Shown here one piece after another: positions 1 to 13,412 of a stretch of DNA of 64,000 nucleotides. Each line of letters starts with the position of its first letter. Positions within the stretch are counted from its first letter, which is position 1. The stretch is taken from assembly GCA_013396655.1 (NCBI GenBank), contig WBMV01006678.1, positions 1 to 64,000 of the forward strand. Reading direction: 5' to 3'. The position numbers were made by a program, and so were the translations under genes. Origin of the DNA: Campylorhamphus procurvoides (Eukaryota; Chordata; Aves; Passeriformes; Dendrocolaptidae). The notes below the pieces were generated by a model. The model worked only from the letters and a program-made list of their open reading frames with translations, searched no databases and was not told the origin of the DNA.

Positions 1-2948
1 TCTCTCTTGAACTAAGACAAAAGAGTATTTCTAGACAATATCTGATTAAGGTTTTCTGGCCTAATAGGAGGATTTTCAGGAATAGATAACATTTTTTTTA
101 AAAAAATACTCTGATTTATTAAGCAACTTTTTTTTCAGTGTGTGTCACCACAAACCTCATGTTGAAAATACTCCATATTGGTTCTTACCAATCTCTATCT
201 CCTGTTCTTGTTCAGGGTCTGTTATTTCTATACCTCTCTCCCACAGTACTGAAATTCAATACTGTACAACTTCACATCTTTATGGAAGTCTGGAATGTCT
301 GATCAAAAACAAATATATCCATACAATGGTTTTTCCACCTAAAATTCAGCTTTGTATGGCATTGATTAAACAAAGATTTAAAACAGAGTAAAAATAGTAT
401 TATCTTGTGCTGCAGGAAGGGAGAAAGCAGTCAGTCAGGGTACTTCTTTTAAACTTTGTTTTATCGCATTCATTTATTTCACGCTTTCCACCACCTCTTT
501 TCTTTCAATAATAGCATTGTTGTACAAATAGGAGAGTAAAATGCTCTGCCAGCTTCCTCAGAAGCCCTTAACACCTTACACAGCCCAGAAGATCACGATC
601 AGGTGATGTTTTGCTCCATGTTTACACCAGTATAACTCAACTGAATGAAATAAATGTTGCAGCAATGTTAAACTAGTATGTGAGGATTTGGAGACCAGAC
701 CCTAATTTATTTGAGAAAATCAAATTGGAGGTGTTGTCATGGGGTGCAACCCTAAGCACTTGCTTAACATAGGTCACCACTTTTTCCAGTAAGGACTCCA
801 CTCCTAGAGCTCATTCTCACCTTTCCAATTTAGCAGTCCCAGTTACACACCTCCCAGCCTGCCAGGTTCTGGCCCAGTGTTGGATTGTGCTCACTCATCA
901 GGAGAAAATCGGGAAAAAGTTTTTTCCTCAGATATGCACATAGCCAGCCTACAAAAGTATCTTGCTAGAGTTACCCTCTTAGATAATTAATAAATTTTAA
1001 AATTAATGGCATGCAGGACAGTTGGCTTAGGATAATTTACTAGTGTGAATACTTCCATACACAGCTGAAAATTCAAATTTTGAAAATATATGTACATAAT
1101 TCCTGTATTTTTCTTGTTGAAAAATTATTAAAATATGACCATAATGCTGAAAAAATAAAAAGGAGGGAAAGGAGAAGTAAAAAATACTTTCACTGACCCC
1201 ATGCAATCTTTCTTCCATTTGTGACATTTTCAAGACAATTCTTTCTTATATTGGCAGAGTGAGTGGGAAAGAGAAGAGAGAAAGAGAAGAAAAGATAATA
1301 AGAACAGTGCTACCGAACAGACAAAAGGGTCCCAAATCTAACCTATAAATTAGTTGGTTTTCAGATTTTATATTTTGCAGTTCTTACATAAGACATATAT
1401 ATATATGTTCACTGACAAAACAAGGCTGGTACAAGTCTTCCAGTAACCCACTGCTGTGAGTTCTTGCTTCTGGAGAACTTCATGGTGATCCAAATATCCC
1501 TGTTAACAGATCCCAGTGCAAAGTCAGAACCTGAACCTGTTCTTTTTGGTTAACTTTATTTGTAGACAGAAACACATATGAGAACAAGACTTTTCTGATT
1601 ATTTCCATCTTAGGGAATTTTTTAATGGCTTGAACAGACTGTAAATACTCCCTTTTATAACAACTCAAAAATGCCATGCTGGGAAAAATTATAATTTGGG
1701 GATATTTAAGTGACTCTTAGGACATTATAAAATTTTAAATACAGGCAGTAAGATTAAAATATTTGTACATAATAAACTGCAATAGCTGATTGGTATTTTG
1801 AACACATATTGGTTGTACTGTAGTCTGATAATCAAGTTCTTCTTTTTGCAATTCTATTAGTGCAGAACTTTGAGTAAATTCACATAGGCATTTGGTTTAC
1901 TGTATGTTTGTGTTTATGAAGTGATATTCCAAAGACACTTCTTAATTATTAAATCCAGTTAAAAATGTCAATCTAATTTTGCATGGGTGTCTGTAATTTG
2001 TGTCATCAGACACTATGGATAATCTCTGAGGATATAACAAATTATAGGAAACAAAAGAGCTTTCACAAAAAATTAACTTCTTGAGAAGCGCTGTTCTTCT
2101 AAATATTTTTTAGGATCACTGAAGTAGATGAGAAAAAGGAATCTAATTTCAGACATGGCAAGTTTCTTGAGTATTTGCAATCCAATCTGCCAGTGAAACC
2201 ATTAAAAAATGACAGTAGTTACTGATGTAAGTCAAAGTGACTACTGATAACAGTAAAAACAATTTGACAGTGGTAAACTTCGTGGAAATAATCTGTTGTA
2301 AACACCAACTTATGAATTACTTTATGCTGTATGCAATTCCTGTGGTGAAAGCTGGGGCATTATGAATTTCCTATGTCGATTTTGGGTGAAGCCTTTTTAT
2401 TTTAGAGGAGAAAGAGAATGAAGAACTGAAAAAGAAATGCCTCCTTTATGGAGGTATTCTAAGTTTTGAAATGCTTTTCCATGCAACCTGAATAGTCTCT
2501 GAAATAGCTTTTGTTGTATTATTGCACATCTAAACTTTAGACTGTAAATCCTCCAGCTAAGGAACCAGAGTATGATTATGTAGGTCCACACATTTTAATG
2601 GAACAACATCAGTTTGCACCTCTGCAATCATAGCCACATTGTCTTTTCTGGACTTAGCATGGGAAGAATATCTGCTGTATTTTCTGACTTAGCGAAATAA
2701 CCCTGGCCTTAATATATGTTCCAGTTAATGCCTTAGGAAGTGATCACTGACTGCTTGACAAAATGGTTACTGCCAAAGGTCCTGCTAGAGTCAAGGTCAG
2801 GAGTGCTGGATTATTTTATGAGAAGAGAAGATTGTTTCTTCTTTTTGTATATCCTGCAGTGATGCAAGCAATCCCAGTTTCCCCACTGGCACAGTGAGAG
2901 AGGGTATAGGAATGATCTTGGAGGCTGCCAGAAAGATGGGAGGAAAGA
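1..2948. other. AT-rich unique sequence, no gene seen
   Basis: No repeat family or exon is recognised here. Open frames on either strand are under about 85 codons and show no familiar domain. A pyrimidine run ending in CAG near 126-138 looks like a splice acceptor, but the frame after it encodes nothing recognisable and no matching donor stands out. A pure purine tract lies at 1265-1295 and a short AT palindrome at 1393-1408. Confidence 0.6.
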
Positions 2949-3095
2949 CTAAGTCACACTGGTCTGGCAGTGAAATTTCAACAGGCAGATAGAGCCATGT
3001 CAAAATACTATGCCCCGCCTAGTCTGGTGTGGCACTGAAATCTCAATAGGGAAATAGAGTTGTACAAAATATTATGCCACTCCTAGTCTATCACA
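2949..3095. repeat. Tandem duplication, about 64-70 bp unit
   Basis: Unit 1 runs 2949-3018 and unit 2 runs 3019-3082. A third unit begins at 3083 and decays within about 15 bases. The units share the order CTA(A)GTC, GGCA(G/C)TGAAAT, CAA(C/T)AGG, ATAGAG, CAAAATA(C/T)TATGCC. Unit 1 is longer by a small indel near its start. The divergence suggests an old local duplication. I do not recognise the sequence as a named satellite. Confidence 0.75.
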
Positions 3096-5100
3096 GCAAA
3101 CTGGAATAATATGGGTTTAACAGAAACACAGATAAAAGAACTCTGGTAAGGATTTGAAGGAGGAGAGTCTGACTGGAAGAAGGTTGGTGATACCTGATGC
3201 ACAGAAAAATACATATCAGTTGCTAAGATGCCAAAAATACGGAGCATTCGCAGTCCATAAAAATCTTAGCCAAGGAGAAAGAAAAACAGGCAGGAAGCAG
3301 CAGATTCTGAAGGAAATTTGATCTCCACATTCTGTAGATAGATTTAACTAAGAGATGGAAAGACACTTTGGAGAAAAACTTCATGGGTACATACTGCACA
3401 GGAGATGCTTGCCCATTTCTGAGAAACATAGACTAGCAAATTGCTTGTGACACAGGTGGGTTCACCAATGTCCTGAGTTTTCACACCTAGACAAGATGAA
3501 ATAAGGTGCAGCAGAGACTTTAGTGATCCAGCCCACCAGATCTAGCATCACAGAAAACCTACAAGAAAGGATAATTGTCAAATCAAAGTATCTTGAAGGG
3601 TTTCTGAAGGTCTTGAGACTCATACCGTGGCTGTACTCTCATGGTCCAGTACTACAGAGTCTATCAGAGGGACCCTGCCTGACACTTATGTCCAAAGACT
3701 GTAAAAGTTTTGTGTGTTTCCCAGGGCTTCCTGTAAGTAGTATACAAGTTCATAACATTCATTAATTTCTGAAGAGCACCTGTAAATGATCAGATGAATC
3801 TGAACTGCTTGTATTTCAGTCACTTCAGCTCCTAACCAAGTGTTTGTTGTAAGTATGGCTTGAAATTTAGAAAAGCCTGTGTAATGGACCTTCAGACCTT
3901 GAAAGCTCAATATGATGATACAGTTACATGTCTAGGTTTACAAGATGGGGAAAGAAAAATCAGTCACTGAGAACAACATAGCCAAAGAGAAATATGAATG
4001 TCACTCTCCCTAGTAACATCCTCTTGAAAAAAGTTCCACTCACCTTCCTGCAAATTAAACCATGAGCACTCTCAGATCTCACTCAATATGTTCAGCTACT
4101 TAATTTATTTGAGCTTTACCTCTGTTTTTATATATGTGGTTTTAGAAACTAAGTCAAAACAGACTAAGCTTTTCTGCTTTTAAATTAAGTATACAGTCTT
4201 ATTTTTTGCTAATATCTTTTAGCTTCACCCCTACTAGCCAGATATCTGTGTTTTCTGTCCTTTAGTAACCTTAGACTTTATGGTGACATATTGAAACACT
4301 TTGTTCTGTGGCAACAATTATAAAACAGTATGTTCAATCAGAGAAGTCCTTTACACAGCATTCTGAATAATCCAAAGCTTGAAAATGAAGAATAATTCAA
4401 ACAATTCAACTGAAAAGCATTTCAGTGTTGTGTTTTCAGTGTCTGTGCAATAACGACATTCTAAAAAGATATAGATTATTTTAAAGGTGAAGGTCTGCAT
4501 TTTCAAAAGAGCCATCAGTACAACTAGGTGATGAACTCCTTTGAAGCTGCTTTCAGATCTTCAGCTTTAATATGTTTACTCCTTTGGAGTCTATCTTCTG
4601 CATAAAAGAGGAATATAAAGTAAGAAGGACTTACCTTTTTCAAAATGTGTGTTCACAGCCTTAGAAAACCTGGAAGGAGTTCAGGTGATTTTATCATCTC
4701 TTTCATCCAAAGGTTCTCCTTTTCCTCCACGAAAATTTTAATGGCTGTTTCCTGCATCGGCATTATAGAAAGAGGTTAAGAATTGTCAAGGTATTGTCAA
4801 GAAAGACAATCCAAAGGCATGGAAGACACTGAAGTGAAATGCGGGGTCTATTCCTCCAGTCTTAATGTCATGTTCGTGCTAGAACATAGAGAGAAAGAGA
4901 AGCATGGTCTTGCCTCTTAGCTCGGAATGTTGACTAGTTTTGGACAGAGAAATATAGCTAAGGGAAAGTGTTCAGGAGTTTTCTGGATGTAGATAACACA
5001 GCATGCAACTGAAAAATACTCTAAAATATAAACACCAGAAACACTGTCCCTCATTGCTAAAAGAGATTCTTCTATTACTAAAAAACATCCTTTAAGGTGT
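3096..5100. other. Unique AT-rich sequence, no gene seen
   Basis: I see no repeat family, RNA gene or convincing coding frame. The longest frames, about 75-80 codons near 3523-3910, lie on opposite strands over the same DNA and resemble no protein I know. Confidence 0.55.
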
Positions 5101-5727
5101 AAGTGAGCAGTACCCTGGCAGCCAGGAGGGCCAACCCTGTCCTGGGGGGCATCAGGCAAAGCATCACCAGCTGGGCGAGGGAGGGGATTGTCCCACTCTG
5201 CTCTGCACTGGGGCGGCCTCACCTTGAATATTGTGGGCAGTTATGGGCTCTGCAGTATAAGGAAGCTGTTAGAGAGTGTCCAAAGGAGGGCAATGAAGAT
5301 GGTGAAGGGCCTTGAGGGGAAGCCGCATGAGGCTGAGGGGAATTGGTCTGTCCAGCCTGGAGGAGATTGAGGGGAGACCTCATTGCAGTTACAACTTCCT
5401 TGTGAGGGGAAGAGGAGGGGCAGGCACTGGTCTCTCCTCTGTGGTGACCAGTGACAGGACCCAAGGGAGTGGCCTGAAGTTGTGTCGGTGGAGGTTTAGG
5501 CTGGATATTAGCAAAAGGTTCTTCACCCAGAGAGTGGATGGGCACTGGAACAGGCTCCTCAGGGCAGTGGTCACAGCACCAAGCCTGACAGAATTCAAGA
5601 ACCACTTAGACAATACTTTCAGGCACGTGGTGTGACTCAGGGATGTTCCTGTGCAAGGCCAGGTGTTGGACTTGATGATCTTTGTAGGTCCCTTCCATCT
5701 TGGCATATTCTGTGATTTTGTGATTCA
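5101..5727 (+). mobile_element. CR1 LINE, 5'-truncated 3' end
   Basis: This is the 3' end of a chicken-repeat-1 non-LTR retrotransposon, the dominant LINE of birds. It holds the end of the reverse-transcriptase ORF2, the short 3' UTR and the terminal repeats. In the frame of about 5312-5635 the typical CR1 C-terminal block FRLDI..RFFTQRV..HWNRL is readable near 5492-5566. The element ends with the usual GGxCCxTTCCA-type segment and degenerate ATTCTGTGATT repeats at about 5710-5727. Frameshifts split the remaining ORF2 between frames, so it is dead. Truncation at the 5' side is normal for CR1 and reflects incomplete reverse transcription. Confidence 0.95.
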
Positions 5728-8457
5728 GTGAAGGGACCATGAAACCTTAGGGTACTATCCCTTAGATCTTCTATACTTCAAAACTCTCAACTGTTATTTT
5801 TTTTATCATTTTAAAGTATCAGTCTGCATGTTTCATCAGTATATTGAATGCCTTATAGTATGAAGCTTGTCCAAAGGGGAGATTTTTCTGAAAACCAAGG
5901 GATCTTCCAGAAGCCTCTGAGATGCACAGAAGAACACTGTGCACAGTATGTAGCTGTGGGTACAGGCAGTAAACTAGCAAGGTTTATTTTTTGCCAGACA
6001 TTTTGCAAAGCAAAAAAGGGTGTTAGAATCCAACCAATAATGACTTACATATGTAGCTTCTAGTGCAATTGAAGTTAAATCCTAGTTACTACAACCAGAA
6101 AAATATAGTTCTTCACAAATGAACAGCTCTTTGTTCAGCTACTTCAGACTAACTGAACAGTCAAAATAGATATTTTCCCAGATTCTGAAGCAGTATCAGA
6201 AGCTGATCTTACAATACTGGTATGATATCAAGTATTTTTACCATCTGGATACTTGCCTAAACATGATGCTAGTTAAAAAATGGGGAAAAAATATTAATTT
6301 GAAGTACTTGAGCAAAAGCCAACAAACTCCATTTTATTTCTCAATGGAAGTAGACAATCAGGGTGTAACGGGCTTGAGCAGTATTAGAGGTCAGTTAACT
6401 AAGGATGGGAGGTAAGAGGTCTCACCCAGTTTAGAGAATTTGTCTGTCCTTAGCCCTTGCAGTGGACTCAAAGAACCTTCAGTGGCATGAAAAAAAATTA
6501 TGCATCAAGAAAGTTATGGAAGCACACTGAGCAATTGACTCTGTTTAAGTTTTCTCCCCTTAAGACAGACAGAGATGAGAGACATCTTTATGCATCACAT
6601 TAAGGAAATGCCGTATATAGTTTATTAATACTGAAAAAGTGAAAAGGCTGCTAAATGTCCACTATACTAAAATTTCTCCGCATCAAAACAGCATCTGATC
6701 TTTTGAGTATCTCATTCTTACTTATTCAGGCACTAGTCTTTTAGTTTCTCTTTGGTACTACTTCTCTTTCCCCTCACAGCACTGCAAAATTCTATCTTAT
6801 TGTGACATTATGAACTCTCTGCCCCACTGTGAAAGGATCTAAGTTTAGCAGCATAGCAGCAACATATTCTGGATGTATTCATAATACCAGGAAAGTCCTT
6901 GTACACAGCTGGATGAGAACTGGGAACTGGGCACCTACATTATTCATAAATTTGATAGAGTACAGAAAATTACACAGACTGAGGATTTCCTAAAATCTAA
7001 AAGTTTAGGAGGTTTGTATCCAGCAATTTGACTCAGTTTAGTCTTACTTGTTCATTTTGTATTTTGTTTGTCAGTTTTCCAATACAGTTCACTACCTTGT
7101 AATTCTGTAACTAATGTGAATATGGTAGAAAGAGTGATTTAAATTCAGTACTTAGTTTGTGATTTAGTGTATTCATCACAATTAACAGTGAAGGAATGAA
7201 CGAGTAAATGGAAAGAGTGAAAAATTAAATATTGTTGATGTATCAAGCAGCATGACAGAAAAATTGTTTTTCTACTACAAGTTCAGAAAAACACTTTCTT
7301 TTGAAGATAACATACGTCATCACAAAGATTCACCTGCTACACTGGGATGTTGAAGAACTGTGATGATCTTTCTGAAGCAATAGTTGCTATGCTCATCCTT
7401 GAAATGTACCCACTGTGGATGTTTAATGAATGTTCAGTTTCTCTTCAACACATTTACGGAAGTATTCTTTATACATAAAAGATTGCCAGAGAAAAAGTGT
7501 GGAGTAAAGACACAACAAGAGCAATAACAACTACAATGCAAGGATTTAAATATGACAGGAAAGTTGCTGTTTTTTATGACACCAACATTTTCAATGTACC
7601 AAAAGAGAACACTAAGAAGAAATAAATGACCAAAGTATTTTCTCTCCAAACACACTTCTGGACAACCACAACTCTCATGAACCTCCTACTTTTGCAAATA
7701 GAAAATTACATGTAATATCAATACTTCCATTTCTCAAAGCTTGACTGGTATGATAACTGCAGCCTGCCTTTAGGGATGCACACGTATTCAGAGGTCTTTA
7801 TCCTGTGTCGAAGCTAAAATGCTCTTGGGGCTGTTTTCTCTAAGATCAGGCCGTGCTGTAGATGGAACAATTGAAAAAAACTAGTGACAGGTTGATATAA
7901 ATATTTTGCTCTGCCATCATGAATAACTGTCTTCATCTTTGCTGTCTACAGAGAACCATCTAAAGCAAAAATTCCTGCCATTCTCTTCCCCACACATAGT
8001 GTGTCTCACCCTAACTAAAAACCTTGTTTCTGCAAACTTTTCAGTGGAGATGGTTATGGAAGTACCCAACATAAGCAGAGCAGGAATCTAATGATTACAT
8101 ATCACAGTTTAGACATTTTGGTGGTTCTCCATGTTGGACCGATTTTTTTCCCTCTTGAGAAGAATCAACTGTTGTTCCAGGCTCAATCTACAGAGCAAAT
8201 AATTCTTCTGACCAACAAATGAGAGGCAGAAAGAAGAATCAAGGATCTTGGACACAGTGAAAAATTAAGAAGCTGTTCTAGTTCAAAGTATTTCTGTTTC
8301 ACTGCAGGATCATTGAAGGAAGTAAAAGTCACTGCAGAATCACGAGCAAGGTAAAGACTGATAAAATGGACGTATTCAAAAGGTTTCCTCTGGTTATATT
8401 CATATTTTAGTCACCCACCCAATCACTGGCATTTGGGAATTATCTTGTCTTTCTGTC
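5728..8457. other. Unique sequence, no gene seen
   Basis: AT-rich sequence without a recognised repeat or exon. No open frame exceeds about 75 codons, and none shows a domain. Nothing here resembles a structured RNA that I can name. Confidence 0.55.
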
Positions 8458-8631
8458 TGTCCTAGTTTAGCAGGAGGGACCAGTTATCACTATGTGGGGG
8501 TGATTAAAGCTGTGTATTCTACACCCTCTATTCATTCCCCAAGAACAATGGACCATTTGCAGTTTCTGCCCAGGAAGCTGTTAGCACCTCCACACCCGGC
8601 CTGAGGGGGCGTGGGTGCTAATGGGCCATCA
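8458..8631 (+). mobile_element. 5' part of an ERV LTR, same family as 38191-38944
   Basis: The segment opens with TGTCCTAGTTTAGC, a retroviral LTR type of start. It aligns along its length with the reverse complement of the solo LTR at 38191-38944. Shared landmarks are the opening TGT(T/C)CTAGTT, TTCTACAC(C/T)CTCT, TTTGCAGT..CTGCCCAGG and AGCACCT(C/T)CACACCC(G/A)GCCTGAGGGG. The similarity stops at the N at 8632 and does not resume after it. The copy is therefore either truncated or mis-assembled at that gap. It probably belongs to an ERVL/ERV3-type family, because the related copy has a 5 bp target duplication. Confidence 0.75.
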
Positions 8632-8632
8632 N

Positions 8633-11600
8633 CTCAATTTTTTGACACACAGCACATTAGTGCTCTGATTTTTTCATTTGCCTGTATCAGTGCAATACAA
8701 GCAGTGCTGGGCAAAGTTGTGTCAGGTACTTCTAGTGTCTGCTTTGCAAGCCAGGAAACCCTATCTCAGTTGTTCCTGCTAATGGCAGTCCCTGACAAGC
8801 ATTACAGAAGGCTTCTGGAGTGAAGCACTTTCATCCCAGAAGAAACTGTTCCTCAGACACAATAACCATTAAATTGTGCAAACAGAATCTATTCAGTTGC
8901 CTTCAGTCTAGATTCACCCAGTCAAAGCATTTGCCCAATTCCCTCAAAGTCCTCTAGGTTATCGCACTTCTGCAATGTATGCTTAAAAAGCTAAGTAGTT
9001 CATCTCTTCGAAAAGGTACTAAAACATACTCTGGTACAAAAGGTAAAAACCCTAGAGTTTACAGCAGAAATACTTATCCATATTGAAACTGGCTCAACAT
9101 TGGCCTTCATTCTAATTCTCTGCTATCATGCAAGTAATGTATGCTATTTTTCCATTTAATTTATATATCATTCAGGAGATCTTTTCTGTGTGGTCATACT
9201 AATTTCTTCTGTGTCAAAAATGAGTGTGTGCTAAAAGGCAAAAAACAAAGCAGATTTTTTTTTTTCCTAGAAAAGCAATTGTAGTGAATTCAGCTACATG
9301 TCACAGCCTCTTGGTTTAAGTGTTTATTTAAAACATGTTGAAAATTCCTCAGTTACCTACTGTTTGTGTCTCTCTGAACTATTATGTTTTCTCATGCAGT
9401 TCTTGAATAAAATGGCTACTTGTACAGGCTACTAGTCAGACTTAACTTTATTGCTACTTATATTTGTAGTAATGAACGGGACCTACTATATGGCAAATTT
9501 CATTTAAATCCTGGCTTTGATACAGAGACGAATATATTTTGGTGTATCTGAGCATTCCATATGCAAAATACGTCATGTTCAGAATAGTGAAGAGAATGTG
9601 CCTTTTTCTGCAGTTCTAACTAAAGGTCATTAAAACATTATTTGAATTGTACCAGTCTATAAATATTTATGTCATTTGAGACCAGTACTTTATTCAAGTG
9701 ACAAATAGAATTAAGTCAGTCCACTAGTAACATTTTAAAATATTTTGTCAACACTTTCAGAATGCTTTTTAGAGGACAGCAAAGCAGAAAGCTATGAAGC
9801 TGCGTACTGCGTTTGTGCATTTGTGGCACCCATTGTGCAAGAGTGAGAAAAGCCCTCCTGTCCTGCTTTGTGTTTTTATGTTTTAGACACTGGAGATAAG
9901 GTGACACCCCAGAGCTAAAAAAGTGTGCTTAAGACATGATTTGCATTTCTACGAGTGACTTTCCACAAAGAACTGTGATTCTGGCTGCAGTACACAGCAG
10001 TTCGTGTTAGGAGCATAGGATACCGCTGTACTGCAAGTAATTTGTGGTTATTGCAATTATGAATATGGCAGGAGAAATGAGGGCATTGTATTACTTACAC
10101 CTGTGCATTGTATATTGCAGCATAAAAGTGGGAGAGTAAATCTTTTGTTTCTCAAAAATATTCAAGCAAGAGATTTGTTATTAGACATGCAAGTTTCCAC
10201 TGTGGCTTTTTTAAGATACACAAATGTTTTGTCTTAGCATTTAATACCACTGAGGTAAATGTGGTTGTACATGTGTAACAATAGGTACTACATGTCTTAA
10301 ATGCCTTGTTTACTTTGGGAAAGCTAAGATTAATGCCTTGGATCTAAAGAGAGCTTTTGTGGTTTTCTGAGTATTGTAACAGCATTGTGACAGACTGTAT
10401 GATCTCTGGGATTCAGTGATTGAACATTTCCACATATTATGTTTTTTCCATCTGGCTTTTGTGTTGGTAAAATATAGTCTCCATTTACTACTGTATGTTC
10501 CTGGAGTCTGACAGCACAAAAGCGAGAGTCAAGTCAGAGCTCAAAACTTTATCTAGTCACTTCTCTCTGTCAAAAACAGAGCTACAGACATGGCATTAAA
10601 AGAGAGGGTGCATAGCAAAATCTAGGGCAGATACCAACAAAGTAACCTGCAAGAATCTGCTCATTCCTGAGAGTTTTTCCCCACTCAGCTAGGGTAAAGC
10701 TGGACTTGTGTTCTCAACAAACCACAAGGCAGTATAAAATGTAAAATCCTACAGAAATTTTCTCCAACAATCTTTTGGCAAAATTGTGAAGTGGGGACCA
10801 AATTCATATGATTTTCTGTAACCCTGGCAGGGATGAGAATTACAACACAAAAGAAGGGAAGTTTTCAGAAGTAGCCTATGTATTGATGAGGATATTTCAA
10901 CTAGCCTCACTTATTAGAAAGACAGTCACATCATTTGTGCACTTGTGGAAGACTCATGTTCCCTGCTGCTCCAGGTGAGTTGCTGGGTTTGTTAAATCAT
11001 TTGTGGAAAGGAAGAACACCAAGATTCATTATCTTAACTCAATATAAATAAATCTTGAATACCCTTAAAGCACAGTCAATACTGGTCAAGGAAATTTTAC
11101 AGACTTCTCACAGTATAAAGAGAGCCTACAGTGATGCAGTGCTAGATCATCAATCTTCTTCACAGTTAGTCCTCATTCATTTTTGCAGGTAATCTGTCTT
11201 GAGAGAAAGGTCAACATCTAGCAAGAGTTCCAGCTCCCTGCAGCCACAGCTTACATTTTCTTTCATAAAGAGAATTGAAATAACATGTTCCTCCACGGTC
11301 ATCCACTCAGAAACCTGAAAGCTGCATTCAAATCTGTAGGTAGACTAAAAAGCCATCTCTTCAGGGAAATCTAGATTAGATAGGATATTATCTGACAAAA
11401 ATGTATGGATTAGTGCTGACACCTAGGTCCTGGTGCCCCACAATGATGTACTAGAAAAAGATGTTAAAGTGAAGTCACATTACCCTAGAAGAGCACAGAA
11501 CCAGCTTTTTTGGACTAACTTCAGTATTCAGTCAAAATGATGTGAAAATCAAATTCTAAATTAAATTACTACTTTTCATAGCCCCACAGTTCACAGAGTT

Positions 11601-13394
11601 GTAAGTAATAAAATGTCTGTCACCCACAATACTAACCCAGTTCTACTAAATGCTAAGAAATTGTTTTTTACGTTGCCTCTGCTCACAAGAATATTAATCA
11701 TGATGGAAAGTATAAAACGTTAATATTTCTGGGTTTTAGATCTGGTAAAGTTGTAGTTTGTCAGATAGCTGTGCAGTTTAGAAGTTAGTAGAGACATACA
11801 AACTGATGTTACTTTGGCAACAGACTGGATTTACTGCCTGTTTTTCTTGAAAATCTTAGTCTTTTAAGCCATTATTTGTTTAAAAGTGAATTTGGCTTAG
11901 AAGTAAAAATACTTACTGAAGATGGGTGAATCAGGAACATAGCATTTTTGTCTCTGTGATGGCCTATTTATCTAGAGTTAGGTCATGCTTCTATTTGGGT
12001 TTGGTTTTTTTCAAAGTTATTGCCAGCAAACATTAGCAAACTTTCCAAATCCTCCCACCTTAGGGTTCAATCTTTTTTATATTATCTGGAATGTATTTTC
12101 AGTCAAAATATTTAAATTACAATAAATAATATTTTTATGTATTTTAAACCGTATTAATATGATAGAATATTGGGTGGCGTACATTAGAATGTTCTTAGCC
12201 ATGACTAACAAGCATGTTTTACACATACATATGTAATGCATTTCCTGATTTATTTTGCTGCTGCAACAAATCTAATTGTTTTCAACACTACTAAGTATAA
12301 CACATTTAGCAAAATGTCTAATACACTTGACATTGTTGATATGGCGTCATAAGATCTGTATAACTTGGTTAAGTAGAAGGTGTCTCTACTGCTCTCTGCT
12401 AAGAGACTGCAGTGAATCCACAGGAACAGCACTGATTTTATTTAGTGATATATAACGGAATTTAAGGTTGAGAGAAATTCATTTTGCACTTATTTATGTG
12501 GTTATCCAAAAGTTGAAATAAGAAACTGGAATAAACTTCTAAGTGGATTTGTATAACCTAACTAAATATTTGATTTACTATCACATTCATATACATTTGA
12601 TGAAAAGTAAATATTAATATATTTGACAAGATATTAATTTTTTTCTATGTACGATTTTTTTATATATATCAAGCACCAGAAAAACATTTTCCCCCCTTAT
12701 ATTTTCAAAAGCATTCATTAATTTGTTTACTGTTATGAGAGTGATGAATAATGAACTGTTTGTGTGGGAAAGCATCCAGAAATGATGACGCTTTTAAAAA
12801 CCTATACCTTTGCTATGGTGCAATCTTGACCAAAGTATTAAAATATGAACACTGGTAGAGATAATTCCTAGTTCTGATTTATTCATACTTGTATGATTAA
12901 CTCTCAGTTGCTTGCTCTAATACGGTCTGTTTTCCAGTTTATTCCCTCTATCACAGTGAGAGCAGGTTCTAAACTAATCTGTAGACCCATTTCTTAGCCT
13001 AGTTTGAAGGGAAAACAGAAAAGAAGAACTGAACCAGCAGAAAGACCTGATGGCACTCTTCTCCCTCTCGTTCCTTCTACCTCCAGCATGTAAGGAGGTG
13101 GGTACTGCTACTGAAGTCAAAAAGCTTAGAGGATGGGTAAGGAGATGTGGTTGAGTGGCAGCTTGTTCAGTACATAAGAAGCTTTATTTCTCAGCAACAT
13201 ATCTTCTGGGAACTCATATTCTGATCCTTACACATTGAGGATTTGCCTAATGTTTTTTATTTTTGTCAGTGTTCTCATTACTCTAAATCTGGCAACATCA
13301 AGCATTTGGTTTGCAGCTGACTGCTTTTCTATTTGTGAACCTTTACTCCATGCCATTTGTTCCTCCACTCCTACTGAAAAAAATGTTGTCTGAG
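8633..13394. other. Unique sequence, no gene seen
   Basis: No repeat family, exon or RNA gene is recognised. The part around 12060-12720 is especially AT-rich, with short TA runs near 12660, and could act as a matrix-attachment type of region, but nothing specific supports that. Confidence 0.5.
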
Positions 13395-13412
13395 TGCAGC
13401 ATGCATGCTGCA
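13395..13412. repeat. Perfect 18 bp palindrome
   Basis: TGCAGCATGCATGCTGCA is its own reverse complement, with no spacer. It lies in otherwise unremarkable sequence. No known function is implied by the sequence alone. Confidence 0.9.

Noticed and set aside
120..391. Possible exon after a pyrimidine tract and CAG
   Set aside because: The frame encodes a low-similarity, cysteine- and serine-rich peptide with no donor site context and no known protein resemblance.
5188..5706. Multiple overlapping frames on both strands
   Set aside because: They are shadows of the CR1 3' end. Only the remnant of the ORF2 C-terminus is meaningful, and it is frameshifted.
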